Below are positions 54,484-64,000 of a stretch of 64,000 bases of DNA, piece after piece. The notes under the pieces were generated by a model. It worked only from the letters and a program-made list of their open reading frames with translations, was not told where the DNA came from and searched no databases. This DNA comes from Cymbomonas tetramitiformis. Its lineage: Eukaryota; Chlorophyta; Pyramimonadophyceae; Pyramimonadales; Pyramimonadaceae. The position numbers were made by a program, and so were the translations under genes. The DNA lies in NCBI GenBank assembly GCA_001247695.2, contig LGRX02035461.1, forward strand, positions 1-64,000. Reading direction: 5' to 3'. Position 1 is the stretch's first letter; each line of letters begins with the position of its first letter.

Positions 54484-54850
54484 CGACGATTATTCGCCTC
54501 AGTCTGTGCATCTTTCGTTTCCTTGCACTTTACTTTCGCTGCGGAAAATTGCTCTTTGCGCTTGCTCGTTTCTTGTGTCGACTCTGTCGGATCTGCTGTG
54601 ACGCCTGGGCAAATAGATATCCCTTGGCCTGCGATCTGTCCAACGTGATGTAAGATGCGCGGTGTTTGTGACATAAGCACCTTGCCACAAAATAGACACC
54701 TGCACTTATCATGGCTTGAGCCAACATACCCGGGTTCCTGCAGTTCTGAGTCACTGTTACAGCTTTTACCGTCCTTAAACACGCGTACAAAGCACCACAG
54801 GAACCTCACGTCCACAACGCTGGGTGAGGGAGGCATGCTGATGATCTGAG
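54484..54850 (-). pseudogene. BED-type zinc-finger fragment, DNA-transposase-like
   Basis: The minus-strand frame contains SSHDKCRCLFCGKVL, a following RILHHVGQIAGQGISICPGV, and then a basic Lys/Glu region. The CxxC, His and final Cys spacing fits the BED zinc finger at the N terminus of hAT transposases. No catalytic domain follows: the frame runs into the minisatellite. Upstream the frame stays open to 55211 but is not domain-like. Probably the remaining DNA-binding exon of a dead transposase gene belonging to the TIR element around it. Confidence 0.5.
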
Positions 54851-54919
54851 CGGGAACCGAGCACTGGAATTCATGAAATGAGGGGTAAATTCTACATATG
54901 GTTTCCGGCGACATCGCGT

Positions 54920-55035
54920 GGACGATTAATCGCGTTTTCTCTTCTTTTCTTTCTTGGACGATTAATCGCGCGATTAATCGTATTTTGGGGTCCCCGCGAT
55001 TAATCGCGATTGGCGATTTGTCGGACCCAGGTTTG
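54920..55035. repeat. CGATTAATCG palindromic cluster, right copy
   Basis: Five copies of (G/A)CGATTAATCG in about 75 bp plus GATTTGTCGGACCCAG. The reverse complement of this layout occurs at 36190-36270, so the two clusters are inverted with respect to each other and sit inside the two TTAA/TIR ends. Confidence 0.7.
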
Positions 55036-55340
55036 GTGGGCATTGAAGGGTTGAGGGACCTCGCCCAAGTCCCCAATATGGACACTAATACTTCATAAAT
55101 ATCCAATAGTTGACTACCGTGGTAGTTATGGATGTTTCCGCCCTCATACTGATCCCATACTGCTAAAAACGAATTCGCCCTTACGGTGTTAAGAGCGACA
55201 CTCTGCGACACTTGGACTTCGAAGCTGGAGGTGAACAGCCACTTCGTGATCCTTCATTTCCTCGATCCGGGGAGTGAGATCGGACGATCCGTCTCCTGAA
55301 TGACGGTCATCACTGATGACGGAAGGAAAGTCGGCGATCA

Positions 55341-55481
55341 ACAGTGATACTGTTGATCCTGCGGATTCCCCGTAAATCGGATGACCGCCCAGTCACCTTG
55401 TCCGATCCGCTCCCGTTGGGTAGGAATGGCGAGAAAAAGAGCGGAAAGTAAGGCGAAGCAACAAGGCACCACTCCAGCGTC
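55341..55481. repeat. 141-bp repeat, copy 2 (pair at 35450-35590)
   Basis: Direct repeat of 35450-35590. It lies about 90 bp beyond the stop codon of the minus-strand recombinase gene, so it may be a terminal repeat of that element. Confidence 0.8.
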
Positions 55482-55573
55482 GCCTCTCCGCCAACACTCA
55501 CAACCCCCGCCTCTTGACGCCTTTTCACCCCAACTCTCAAACTCGAGCCAACAGAAATTAATAATCAAATTAC

Positions 55574-56713
55574 TCATACAAATACCCGCACGAATGATTG
55601 TGCCGCATTCAGCTCCATGTATTCTTTCGTCGAGACTTTCTCTATCTGCCTTGAGGATGGCATTCCCAAGACTTGCCACACTTTCATATAATGTCTAGCA
55701 ATCCTCTCTGTTTTCCAATACGCCGGTCCCATAACCTGCTGCAGGTCGGCTCCTTCAAGGAAAAGTTCAATTGCTCCCGCTGTCCGAATGCTGAAGAATG
55801 TTTCCCCATTGAACAGCCCCGCTTTTTGCAACCAGCATTTGAGGTCTGAATTCATCTGCTTCCTGGAAATTGGACTATTTTCCACTTTGCCAGACCTGAC
55901 TGGTCTGAACAAGAATCCTTGTGCAAGGTTCAGACCCAAAATTTTCATCACTTGGAGGCAGTCCTCCAACGCTGAGATGGGGCATTTAGATTTATCAGGG
56001 AGTCTTTTGATTCCGAAAATGTGTTCATCGCCCGAACGGAGTGTCTTCCCCCACTGGTAGTTGAAGAGAAAACCGGAGTTATCGGGAAATCTTATGATCC
56101 CTTCCACCCTTGTGGCGCCCAGCTCCGCCGGTCTCTTCAGAGCGTATAAGTCCATCAAGATCATTGCCTTACATCTAAGAGTGATGAACAAAAGTATCCA
56201 ATCTTGTGTCGAGGCAAAACCAGCTGCCTCTGCGTTCATGTGAATCACTAGCTTGTCGATCGTACAACTGAAAAGTGGTGTTGCCTGATTTGGGGTGATT
56301 CTTGCCTGCAACTGTTCGTTCCTGGTCATCGTTTCATAGACCTTAACCACTCTACCTGTGCACGGGTTGTCCGACCCACCCCTTCCGAAATCCTGGAAGG
56401 CACTAGAGAGTCTGCCGATAAGGGAATTCACCGAACTTGCGGCTTGCCTGACTGGGCAACTACATCTTCCCAGTTGAGGGCACGTGGCCGAATGTACGTT
56501 AGTCTTACCGAACTGTTCCAAGTAAATAAGATACCATAAGATGTGTTGTGCTGTACACGAATCCAATGATTCTGGTGGGGTCATGCAAGCCAGGAATTCC
56601 CCGAGGGCCCGCAAATTTCGGAGTTTGGCCGATTGGTACACATCCCTGGCCCTTGCTTCCTGAAGCTCCTTCGTTCTTAGATGTATGGCGGCCCAGTCAG
56701 GGGCTTTTCTCAA
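55574..56713 (-). CDS. Tyrosine recombinase of a DIRS-like element
   Basis: An open frame of 379 codons. It begins at a non-ATG codon next to a possible splice acceptor (TTAACAG), so the true start is unknown. An N-terminal helical SAM-like part is followed by the catalytic part. Visible residues are Arg194 (LKRPAEL), a Lys near 222 (WGKTLR), box FSIRTAG with Arg310, Trp333 and the nucleophile candidate Tyr342 (ARHYMK). The first residue of the usual HxxR box is Phe307 instead of His. This matches YR enzymes of DIRS/Crypton type; length is complete for the family. Substitution of His could lower activity or be a clade feature. Confidence 0.75.
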   Translation of the reverse strand: MRKAPDWAAIHLRTKELQEARARDVYQSAKLRNLRALGEFLACMTPPESLDSCTAQHILWYLIYLEQFGKTNVHSATCPQLGRCSCPVRQAASSVNSLIGRLSSAFQDFGRGGSDNPCTGRVVKVYETMTRNEQLQARITPNQATPLFSCTIDKLVIHMNAEAAGFASTQDWILLFITLRCKAMILMDLYALKRPAELGATRVEGIIRFPDNSGFLFNYQWGKTLRSGDEHIFGIKRLPDKSKCPISALEDCLQVMKILGLNLAQGFLFRPVRSGKVENSPISRKQMNSDLKCWLQKAGLFNGETFFSIRTAGAIELFLEGADLQQVMGPAYWKTERIARHYMKVWQVLGMPSSRQIEKVSTKEYMELNAAQSFVRVFV

Positions 56714-56865
56714 CAGGCTCTTGCCACCACCCTGTTAACCTCAAAATTTTCCCCTTCCCCGAAAGTTACAGGCGTTCAACAATTTATTTTCCAAGATAAA
56801 CGGATTACTATGGGGAGCTATTAATATATCACATGAATTTTGTGTTTTTGGAATACGAAGTGTTT

Positions 56866-57663
56866 TTAAGAAAAATCGAATCTAAAAATCCAGACTGCCC
56901 ACGGGAGTGGGCCTGCTTCTGACCATCTTCCATTTCTAAGTTGTTGGAAACAGACCTCTCCTGCTTCAGCGATTCTGAACTTTTGTTTGCACAGTTTATT
57001 GTACGCAGTCCACCAGAACCCATCTGGAGAGAAACCATCCCACTGTGGAGCAACCACAGAGGCTGACGCTTTCTGTTCTCTAAGATACATCAGGAACGGA
57101 CCCATTAATGCAAAAGGCGGATTAGCATAACAGTTCAGTCCCGCTAGTGGATAGGCAAAGACATTGGTGCCACAAGCTTTTTTCTCTGGCAGCCTTGAGC
57201 AAAATCGTATTTTGGGACATCCCCGAACATTAGCCGTTGTTGCGAAGCAGTCGATGTTGTGCCGTCCAAACATCATGTTCAACAGAGGAGAGAACCGTGG
57301 CATTAATGAATAATGAGACTCTTCATCCGGGACTACAATAGTTCCGTCAGGTCCCCTTGAAAAGGAAACCACTGTTACGGCGGGATAAACAGGCGCCGTG
57401 AATATATTATCAGTATACAAATAAACACTGCAAAGTTGGACAGCAATGCAAGTGTACGGATGAGCGGGTTTGTGAGTGCAGTCTCTGTAAGAAGATCTGC
57501 TGAAGCACAACGCTTCCTCACTTTTGTACCATACGTCTCCCATCATCTTAGATGGTACCGCCATTGGGTTGTGAACCCGAGACGTAGGTTGAACGACCAG
57601 CATGGTAATAACGACAAGTTCGTTCATGCTGCGCATGCGAGTTCCGCGCATGCAGAAAGCCAA
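56866..57663 (-). CDS. NPPF methyltransferase-like domain of a DIRS-like element
   Basis: An open frame of 265 codons. The conserved part is IDCFATTANVRGCP...NCYANPPFALMGPFL, with NPPF at residues 181-184, then VVAPQW and a Trp-rich end. The layout (acidic DxFA box, then Y-x-NPPF, then PxW) is that of the methyltransferase-like domain following RNase H in DIRS elements. The first ~115 residues match nothing I know. The frame is different from that of the recombinase, and 150 bp separates them. Confidence 0.6.
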   Translation of the reverse strand: MAFCMRGTRMRSMNELVVITMLVVQPTSRVHNPMAVPSKMMGDVWYKSEEALCFSRSSYRDCTHKPAHPYTCIAVQLCSVYLYTDNIFTAPVYPAVTVVSFSRGPDGTIVVPDEESHYSLMPRFSPLLNMMFGRHNIDCFATTANVRGCPKIRFCSRLPEKKACGTNVFAYPLAGLNCYANPPFALMGPFLMYLREQKASASVVAPQWDGFSPDGFWWTAYNKLCKQKFRIAEAGEVCFQQLRNGRWSEAGPLPWAVWIFRFDFS

Positions 57664-57990
57664 GATGGTTCTTGTTTGTATTCAAGATGTATCTTTGCTT
57701 TGCCATCTTCGAGTTCGACATACGAACTCTCGATGACAGGGATGCCTGATGATATGACATTATCATCTGGCGACATGTACAGTCATCGTCGACCGTACTG
57801 ACGACTGTCATATTAATATATGACGCGACTCGACATGTACAGTCATGATCGACCATACTGTCGACTGTCATAATAATATATGACACGACCGACTGTCATA
57901 ATAATATATGACATGACATGGTATGACATGTCTGACAGGTATGACACGTATGACATGTATGACACATATGTCATCGGTCATGACCCTGAC
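57664..57990. repeat. Tandem palindromic repeats GACTGTCAT...ATATATGAC
   Basis: Three units of GACTGTCATAATAATATATG-type sequence ending ACACGAC (57806-57915), preceded by a duplicated CGACATGTACAGTCATSRTC motif and followed by many TATGACATG octamers. Each unit can fold on itself through TCATA/TATGA. It lies directly upstream of the truncated DIRS-like element. Confidence 0.75.
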
Positions 57991-58424
57991 AGATCTCCCC
58001 TCTTAAAAGAGTTGTGACCTCACAACGGGCATACCTTTGTATATGTCTATGATGTCTTTGTTGTTGTCGCTTCTTGCTGGTACCAGTCTTCTTACACCGA
58101 TTTGAGGCGTCCCTCATGGTGTTTTTAGGTTATTGGGGGGAACTGAGTCCACTTTAGTCCCTCACCTTACAGTTCTTAGGATGTAGCCCACCTTTCTGGA
58201 AATCGTATCGTATTTCAGAGTGACGTTTCAAGGTTCAATGAATTGCGTTTCGTGATGCAGATTGACGCTGGATTACTGATTGATCCATACGTATCGTGCG
58301 TCAGAGTGACGATTCAAAGCATCCGAAGTCTACGTTACGGATTATTTGCGCTAGCCGTCGTCGCTTTAGCGAACGATGATCCCACGATTTAACGATTTAT
58401 AATCGCACGATTCTCGGCCTTATA

Positions 58425-58482
58425 TATATGACTGATCGACGAAAACCCTTGGGTACATGTTTCCACAGTTATATATAGTGCA
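58425..58482. repeat. Dispersed 55-bp repeat, copy 1 (copy 2 at 59103-59155)
   Basis: TATATATGACTGATCGACGA, then AAACCC(T)TTGGGTACATGTTT and CCACAG, recurs at 59103-59155 with a few differences in the same orientation. Confidence 0.75.
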
Positions 58483-58998
58483 CCCAACCCTTCCTCCCCT
58501 CCTGAAGCTACTTTGGAGGATCATAGGCGGCAACGGGGAGCCCGATTTTTGGGGCTTGTTTTTAATGCAAACGGAGTGGCCCTGCTTAACGGGATTGGAC
58601 TTATAATCCTTTACCCGGTCTGCTCAACTCCTCAATATTTGGTCCGGTACGCGCGCTTTGACGAACATCTATCGCGATGAGTGAGAATGGATTCGCCACG
58701 TACTAATGTGAAATTTCTTTAGTTATGTTTGTCAAGCACAACTTAGGATCACAACTCCGTCTACCTCAGTCGATATCTCCGGTAGCTTCGGATGACTGGC
58801 CAAGAATCCGATGACAAACCACGGTTTTGGCAAAGGTAGCATTAGCAGTTTTTCACAGATATTGGTACCCGCATATGCGTATCTGTGTAAGGGTATGATT
58901 TATACAAGGCTCACTACACCTTAGCAAGGAAGGATCAATTCCTGCTCCTGTCATATCAATTTGATGCAGGGTAAAAAATGTTAGGGATATAGCCCTGC

Positions 58999-59102
58999 AG
59001 TTCTCGGGTTGCAGCCCATTGCACCGAAGGTGCATCGCAGTCTTTGGGATGCAGCCCTGCAGTTCTTGGGATGCAGCCCTGCAGTTCTTGGGATGCAGCC
59101 CT
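58999..59102. repeat. GGGATGCAGCCC repeat cluster with TGCACC hairpin
   Basis: Units AGTTCT(C/T)GGG(A/T)TGCAGCC recur four times. Between the first two is TTGCACCGAAGGTGCA, a 6-bp perfect stem with a GAA loop. The same cluster occurs at 62771-62830 and a single unit at about 60537-60553. Confidence 0.8.
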
Positions 59103-60240
59103 GATATATATATGTGACCGATGGACGAAAACCTCTTGGGTACATGTTTCCACGGCCTGATTATTATTTGGTCCGGCAATTATTGGCAAAAGTCATCGGC
59201 TATCAGCTTTTGACTTAGAAGCCACAATGTTATAGAAGCTGCGACCTATTGTAACCATATGCAGCAGTTATGCCTTCAGCATACGTAGACAATATGATTA
59301 TGTGGAACTTATAATCCCACTTAAGTTGCATCATGATAAATTTATCCAGGTGTTAACAAGTGTTCAGGATTTGATAAGGGGTTGACGCCCCACAAGCCAA
59401 AGGTCACTGTCTCATAAGGCTCGCCTCAAGTGTGCGGCTTTGAGGATTAGCGTCCTGGCGAGGCACAGTCATGATGCTTCCTAGTCCATAATGGAGCTGG
59501 AAATGAGAATGCTCAAGATATCCGAAGACAGGAAGGCTTTTGGTTGGCCAGAGTTACTGTCAAGATGCTTAACCTTGATGGAATGGCATTCGGATACAAA
59601 CTGTGCAACCATGCATGTGACTTATACATTGGTGTATGATATTGATGAATCATCTCTTGTCATGAACCTGGAAGGAATGACGGCAAATAGCTAGAGTGGC
59701 GGATTTACTCACTCGGCTTTGCTGTCATGGAATTCGATGCCTGATGGCACAACTGGCAATCCTTTGCTCAGATGCTTTCCTTAAGACATTGGCAACAACT
59801 TGTGTGCCAGCTTTTCTAGATTTGGGGAGAAACCATGGATCAACAATTTATGAATCAAAACACATGTATCAAGGTTGATTCATCGAATCCTTCAACTCTT
59901 GAATTTCGACAATCAGCATCCCAGGCTGTTGACGTCAAAGTGATGGTCGTAAGCTTACAATATAGCTTATTCACATTTGAAAAACCATCGTTCTCCTATG
60001 TCAGTGCCCTTCATATAATATGATAGAGCCGGAGAAAAATGCATCTATGATTTCTTCATAATGAACTTTATGTGTCAATAAGTCAAATAAGACTTCATTT
60101 GATGTTTCAATCGGCATGATGTACCGTGTCATCAACTTTATGGCTGCTATACACAGATGCTGGAACTTTTGATAAGATTTTTAATTTTCCAAGCAAAATC
60201 ACAATGATGTAAATCAATTTGCGTGGCAGCTGTATGAAAA

Positions 60241-60375
60241 ATGAATGAATCTATACTCTTCCTCCCCCTCGCAAAAAGAGATGTATCAAACCAATCAGAT
60301 GGTGATGGAGGATGTTATTCAATCATTATGTTATGTGAAAAATGGTTTATAGAGGAAGAGTATAGACTCATTCAT
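60241..60375. repeat. 24-bp inverted repeat around ~87-bp loop
   Basis: ATGAATGAATCTATACTCTT plus CCTC at 60241-60264 pairs with 60352-60375 at 23 of 24 bases. The right arm overlaps a direct repeat (CATTATGTTATGTGAAAAAT at about 60324 and 60373). Could be a small MITE or hairpin; no target duplication is obvious. Confidence 0.6.
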
Positions 60376-61316
60376 TATGTTATGTGAAAAATGGTTTGAT
60401 AGAGAATCAGACTGAGATTACTCATCGAATGCTTTAGAGGTAACAATGTCAATCTGAACATTGATTCTCTCTACGTCATATTGGCAATATGCCTGACGAT
60501 TTTGAATGTGGCAAATGCCAGATGATGTCAAATGCAGTCGTTGGGTTGCAGCCCACATATATTGTCAGTTCAGGGTCACTATAGTGTACCCAACTTAGAC
60601 AATGATTCTGGATAATGATTGTCATGATGAACAAAGAAATCAGTGATGGTACCGAAGTTAACTTTGGTATCGAAGCTAATGGAGAGTCAATCAAGAAGTG
60701 TCCGTAATGACAACAACTTACTACGAGTTGTATTTTCGTAGTTGATGGATGGCTGACATGTCATTTCATTATGAATAGAACATGGCATTGCCTAGTGATA
60801 TGTGTATATTCTTCAGCACATGATCACTTATCTCAATGGTGCCCATTTTATTTTGGGCAAACACTATTCAGAGACTTGTTATGATAAAGAAGTATGAATG
60901 ATGAATGTGTCATTTCAATCCGATAGAATTGTGACTTGTTTTATGACTATACAATTTCTGTCACTTTCCAGAATGAGGATGAACTGTGCTTGGAGACCGT
61001 ATGCAGATTGCGGGTTTTCCAAGACTTCGTGGCCTAATGGATGAGGCAACAAATTTCTAAACATTCCAGAATGAACTTTTCGAAGAGTCTTCATTTCTTA
61101 ATGAAGTATGCTTGTCTTATGTGCCAAAATGATATGAAATTACAAATATGGTGTCAATCTATATGTGGATGGTTTATACCATTGTATGCTATTCCACAAA
61201 TAAGTAGTGATGTCAGAATAAAAACTTTGGACAATTGCAACTTAGTACAAACTTGAGTGCATTCAAGCCCACTTATATGGTCAGAATCTGAATCTAATGT
61301 ACTTTTCCAGCTAAAG

Positions 61317-61601
61317 CTACCATTGACTATCCAACATCCACTGAGGACATTGTTTCCTACGTCTTTTGGCATCACGCTCAGCTTTTTTCTTATTTTGCAA
61401 ACGCCTCTTTGCTAGTGCTACATCCGGAACGTTGTACCAGCCACGAAACTTGCTGGAATCTACTAGCTCATCTTCTGAGCTTTCTTCATCCAAAAGCAAA
61501 ACTGGCTTCAACATGTCTTGTTCTTCCATAGAGGACGAATCACACAGGGAGGCAGCAGACCTGCAGCATGCGAAGAAAATAAACAGCCAGAAAGTCACCA
61601 T
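61317..61601 (-). CDS. Candidate exon, acidic then basic tail, unrecognised
   Basis: The minus-strand frame reads through an acidic Glu/Ser stretch (LLLDEESSEDELVDSSK) into FRGWYNVPDVALAKRRLQNK and a Lys/Arg-rich end. Such charge patterning is uncommon in random AT-rich DNA, so it may be a last exon of a gene extending to higher coordinates. No family recognised. Confidence 0.25.
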   Translation of the reverse strand: MVTFWLFIFFACCRSAASLCDSSSMEEQDMLKPVLLLDEESSEDELVDSSKFRGWYNVPDVALAKRRLQNKKKAERDAKRRRKQCPQWMLDSQW

Positions 61602-62770
61602 GCAAAATTACCATCCACTGAAGGAGATGACTCCCATCATAGGGTGGTATTTGGTTGTTTTCATATGACACATGGAAAATATGAATAATTCTTAGAGAAT
61701 TTTGGGATAAACATCCTGGATTGGCTGTGCTTGATTGCTCTATGCCCAAGAATGACCGAAGAGATTGCTTGCCATTTTTCAGCCATATAGCGTGGAGGTT
61801 GCTTAACAACGGTTGGGTCATAAGCTAAATAACTATGCAGCTATGTCGGAGGCTGAATAGCCATGATTGCACAGACTCTGTCTTTTATGATGAATAGACC
61901 TCTGAGAAATGGTGTCTAAAAAAATCAATTGACAATAACTCAACCTTTTGGTATGATGTAGAGCTGATGATCTTTGTTGCACTTCAATTGTTTAATGTGC
62001 ACTAATGAAATGCCTCGTGATATATAATCTCACAGAATAGGCATTGCTCAATGGCGATATGATCAGATATGTAATGATCAATGAAGACAAGATGGTTGGT
62101 ATGGCTCATTCAGTAGGCATAATTACCTCAAAGAGATGCCAATACACGGATACATATCAAGACATAAGGGCAATAGGCTTATTGTATAGCCTTAAAGGCA
62201 GCTAGCATTTATGCTGCATTGGTCAGCTCAGTGGCTTTGACCTTTTTAGGTGTTGTACTCAGGCTGTAGCCTGCATATTGCATTGAGTACTCTTGACACC
62301 TTTAATGATACAATCAGATGATATGTATGAAATATCAAGAATGGTTGCCCTTTTTCAATGATCATCGGTGGCAAAGGTTATAGTGCTTGCACCGTGTCAA
62401 TATACAATTCTAGTCTGGATACACGCTAGACCAAAGGCATACAATGTCTAGGTTTTTAAAATCAAGCTCATATGTATGTCATGGCTGATGACCTTAGAAA
62501 TGTTTGATACTTATATGTGTCAACTTCATGGAGTTCTGCATGGTTTGACTGTATATAGTCAGGCTTACCAAAGCAAAAACGATGATGCAACTTAATTGTT
62601 TTATTTTATTATTTGTCTTTATTATTTATTTGGTTTTTAGTTGTATTTTTAGCTTACCATCTTCCCCCCTCAAGGAAGTGTATTGCTAGGCGGTTGTCAA
62701 GCGCCGTTTAAATACAACAGAGGTCCGACCTCTATGTGATGACGTGATAGCTTACTATGAAGCTGGATAG

Positions 62771-62830
62771 CAGTTCTCGGGATGCAGCCCATTGCACCGA
62801 AGGTGCATTGCAGTCGTTGGGATGCAGCCC
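62771..62830. repeat. GGGATGCAGCCC repeat cluster, second copy
   Basis: Two GGGATGCAGCCC units flanking the same ATTGCACCGAAGGTGCATTG hairpin found at 58999-59102. The conserved hairpin suggests a mobile or structural unit. Confidence 0.8.
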
Positions 62831-64000
62831 GAATTCACGTCATCAGCGTGGGTCATATAGTGCCCAAGCATGTGCTGTATTAAATACAACACTACCCTCC
62901 AGCAGCGAAGAGGTTTGCTATTACCATCATCGTATGCTGTGGGATGTCAATATATAATCAGAGAGCATGGTAATATGTGTACCATGTTCGTCAATATCGG
63001 AGAGACTGTGCCTTCTTTAAAATCCTCGTGACTATATATATAATGGTGCTATACTGTTGTCAACACCTTCTCTCCGAGTGATTTATTGATTTCAGATGTG
63101 ATGTCGTGGCATAAAATATGTCCACGTCATTGGCACGAGTCATGTTGTGGCCATGCATACACGATCTTAGCGCAGGTCACAATACAGTGCCCGAGCATAT
63201 GCGATTTTAGCGTAGGTCACATTGTGCCTCCATTTATTACATCTGAGAATATCTGTTACTCATCTTTGTGAGTCTAGACAGCATTGTGCTGATTGCAATG
63301 TTTTCTCTGGTGACTTATATATAACAGATTATACCAAATGTGGTGATCAGTCCAGTGCAATATTTTGTCACCGGAATGTACAGGGATTGTGAATGATTGC
63401 AATCCAGCCGGAGGAATAATCTCAACAGCTTATTCTGTACTAATAAATTCATCGGAGTTATACTCATTTCGACGATTCAAAAACCCGTGTCATTGTAGTG
63501 ATGACAGCTCATATGAATATATAGGGTTTTTATCAGAATGCTTTTATGTGATGTCAACATATTATGAACAATTCACTTGCATTTTAGGACAAAGGAGTTA
63601 CGCTTGGAAGGTCTTGCATAGTGGTCACCAACAGTTATCAGCTGTTATTCGGGTGCCAAATTCTGCCTTCAGCACTGGGACTATATCAACCAGTCTTACA
63701 GCGATGCACTTGTCCTTCCCACTCTTATGTACGGCTATAATGCCAAAGTGTATCAAGTGGGATATATATATATACATTATATAACTATCATCTTCTGATC
63801 CAGGAAATGCAATTAAGCATGGTATCAGGTTATATGTTATGTATATAATTCAGCATTCCAAACTTCTTGAGAATGTAAATGCTGAGCAAAAGTCAACTTA
63901 TAGTCATTGGGATATAGTTTCCCATCCGAGTTTACACTTTATTAGTGATGGTGGATTTAACGTTGTATAGATTTCAACGTTACTTGTGGATGCAGTGATT

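Larger units (their letters stand above)
35728..55192. mobile_element. TTAA-flanked TIR element hosting nested LTR elements
   Basis: TTAA at 35728-35731 and 55189-55192 border inverted termini CACCTTAAGGGCGAATT (35732-35748) and, at 55172-55188, the reverse complement with one mismatch. Subterminal inverted segments rich in CGATTAATCG occur at about 36190-36270 and 54920-55035. Without the two LTR elements and their duplicated sites, about 1.9 kb belongs to this element. A BED-type zinc-finger fragment lies inside on the minus strand. TTAA targets are typical of piggyBac; the zinc finger looks more like hAT, so the family is unresolved. Confidence 0.5.
55341..57663 (-). mobile_element. DIRS-like tyrosine-recombinase retroelement, 5'-truncated
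   Basis: On the minus strand an NPPF methyltransferase-like domain (57663-56866) is followed by a tyrosine recombinase (56713-55574) and then a 141-bp repeat. Methyltransferase-like domain then recombinase is the 3' half of DIRS-type elements. The RT/RNase H that should lie upstream (above 57663) is absent; low-complexity DNA is found instead. Confidence 0.65.
57991..64000. other. AT-rich gene-poor region with dispersed repeats
   Basis: Composition drops clearly in GC compared with the first 57 kb. Short open frames occur on both strands without domains. Small dispersed repeats are listed separately. A frame of 139 codons at 63365-63784 (plus) is unrecognised and ends in an (AT)n run. Confidence 0.4.

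Overview
This window is eukaryotic nuclear DNA. It has spliced genes with GT-AG introns, LTR retrotransposons primed by initiator-Met tRNA, tyrosine-recombinase elements, minisatellites and long gene-poor stretches. The very GC-rich, intronless, modular surface-type genes with Pro/Thr linkers, RCC1 repeats and lectin modules suggest a green alga of the prasinophyte grade (something like Cymbomonas). That assignment is inference; no organelle or rRNA marker is present.

Layout. 1-9.7 kb: gene-poor, with a TTAA-flanked MITE, an array of palindromes, microsatellites and tandem repeats. 9.8-20.6 kb: one very large minus-strand gene (about 2,500 codons: RCC1 repeats, a nidogen-like module, a C-type lectin, a LamG-like module, a Pro/Thr mucin-like linker and an Ig-like C terminus). 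It is split by a 3.14 kb tandem block of three mobile units (14407-17546); the outer unit carries the C-terminal end of a tyrosine recombinase. Removing the block leaves one uninterrupted frame. 23.6-32.9 kb: exons of a plus-strand leucine-rich-repeat gene, probably continuing into proline-rich and coiled-coil exons, with a minisatellite that multiplies one of its exon starts.

35.4-57.7 kb is a nest of mobile elements. A DIRS-like tyrosine-recombinase retroelement fragment (minus strand) appears to have been hit by a TTAA/TIR DNA element. That element holds a 3.76 kb non-autonomous LTR element (36432-40188, TSD TATCA) and, inside an AT-rich minisatellite, a 13.78 kb Ty3/gypsy element (40551-54331, TSD AATTC, LTRs that look identical).

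The Ty3/gypsy element is the most striking object. Besides Gag, protease, RT, RNase H, integrase and chromodomain, its pol encodes two DNA methyltransferase domains: a phage-Dam-type adenine methyltransferase (NPPY motif) between RNase H and integrase, and a C5-cytosine methyltransferase-like domain (FSGTGS, SPPC, MENP motifs) at the extreme C terminus. Gag and protease are separated by one in-frame UGA followed at once by a perfect hairpin, and protease and RT by a +1 frame change. The neighbouring DIRS-like fragment has its own NPPF methyltransferase-like domain. The last 6 kb (58-64 kb) is AT-rich with small dispersed repeats and no gene I can name.
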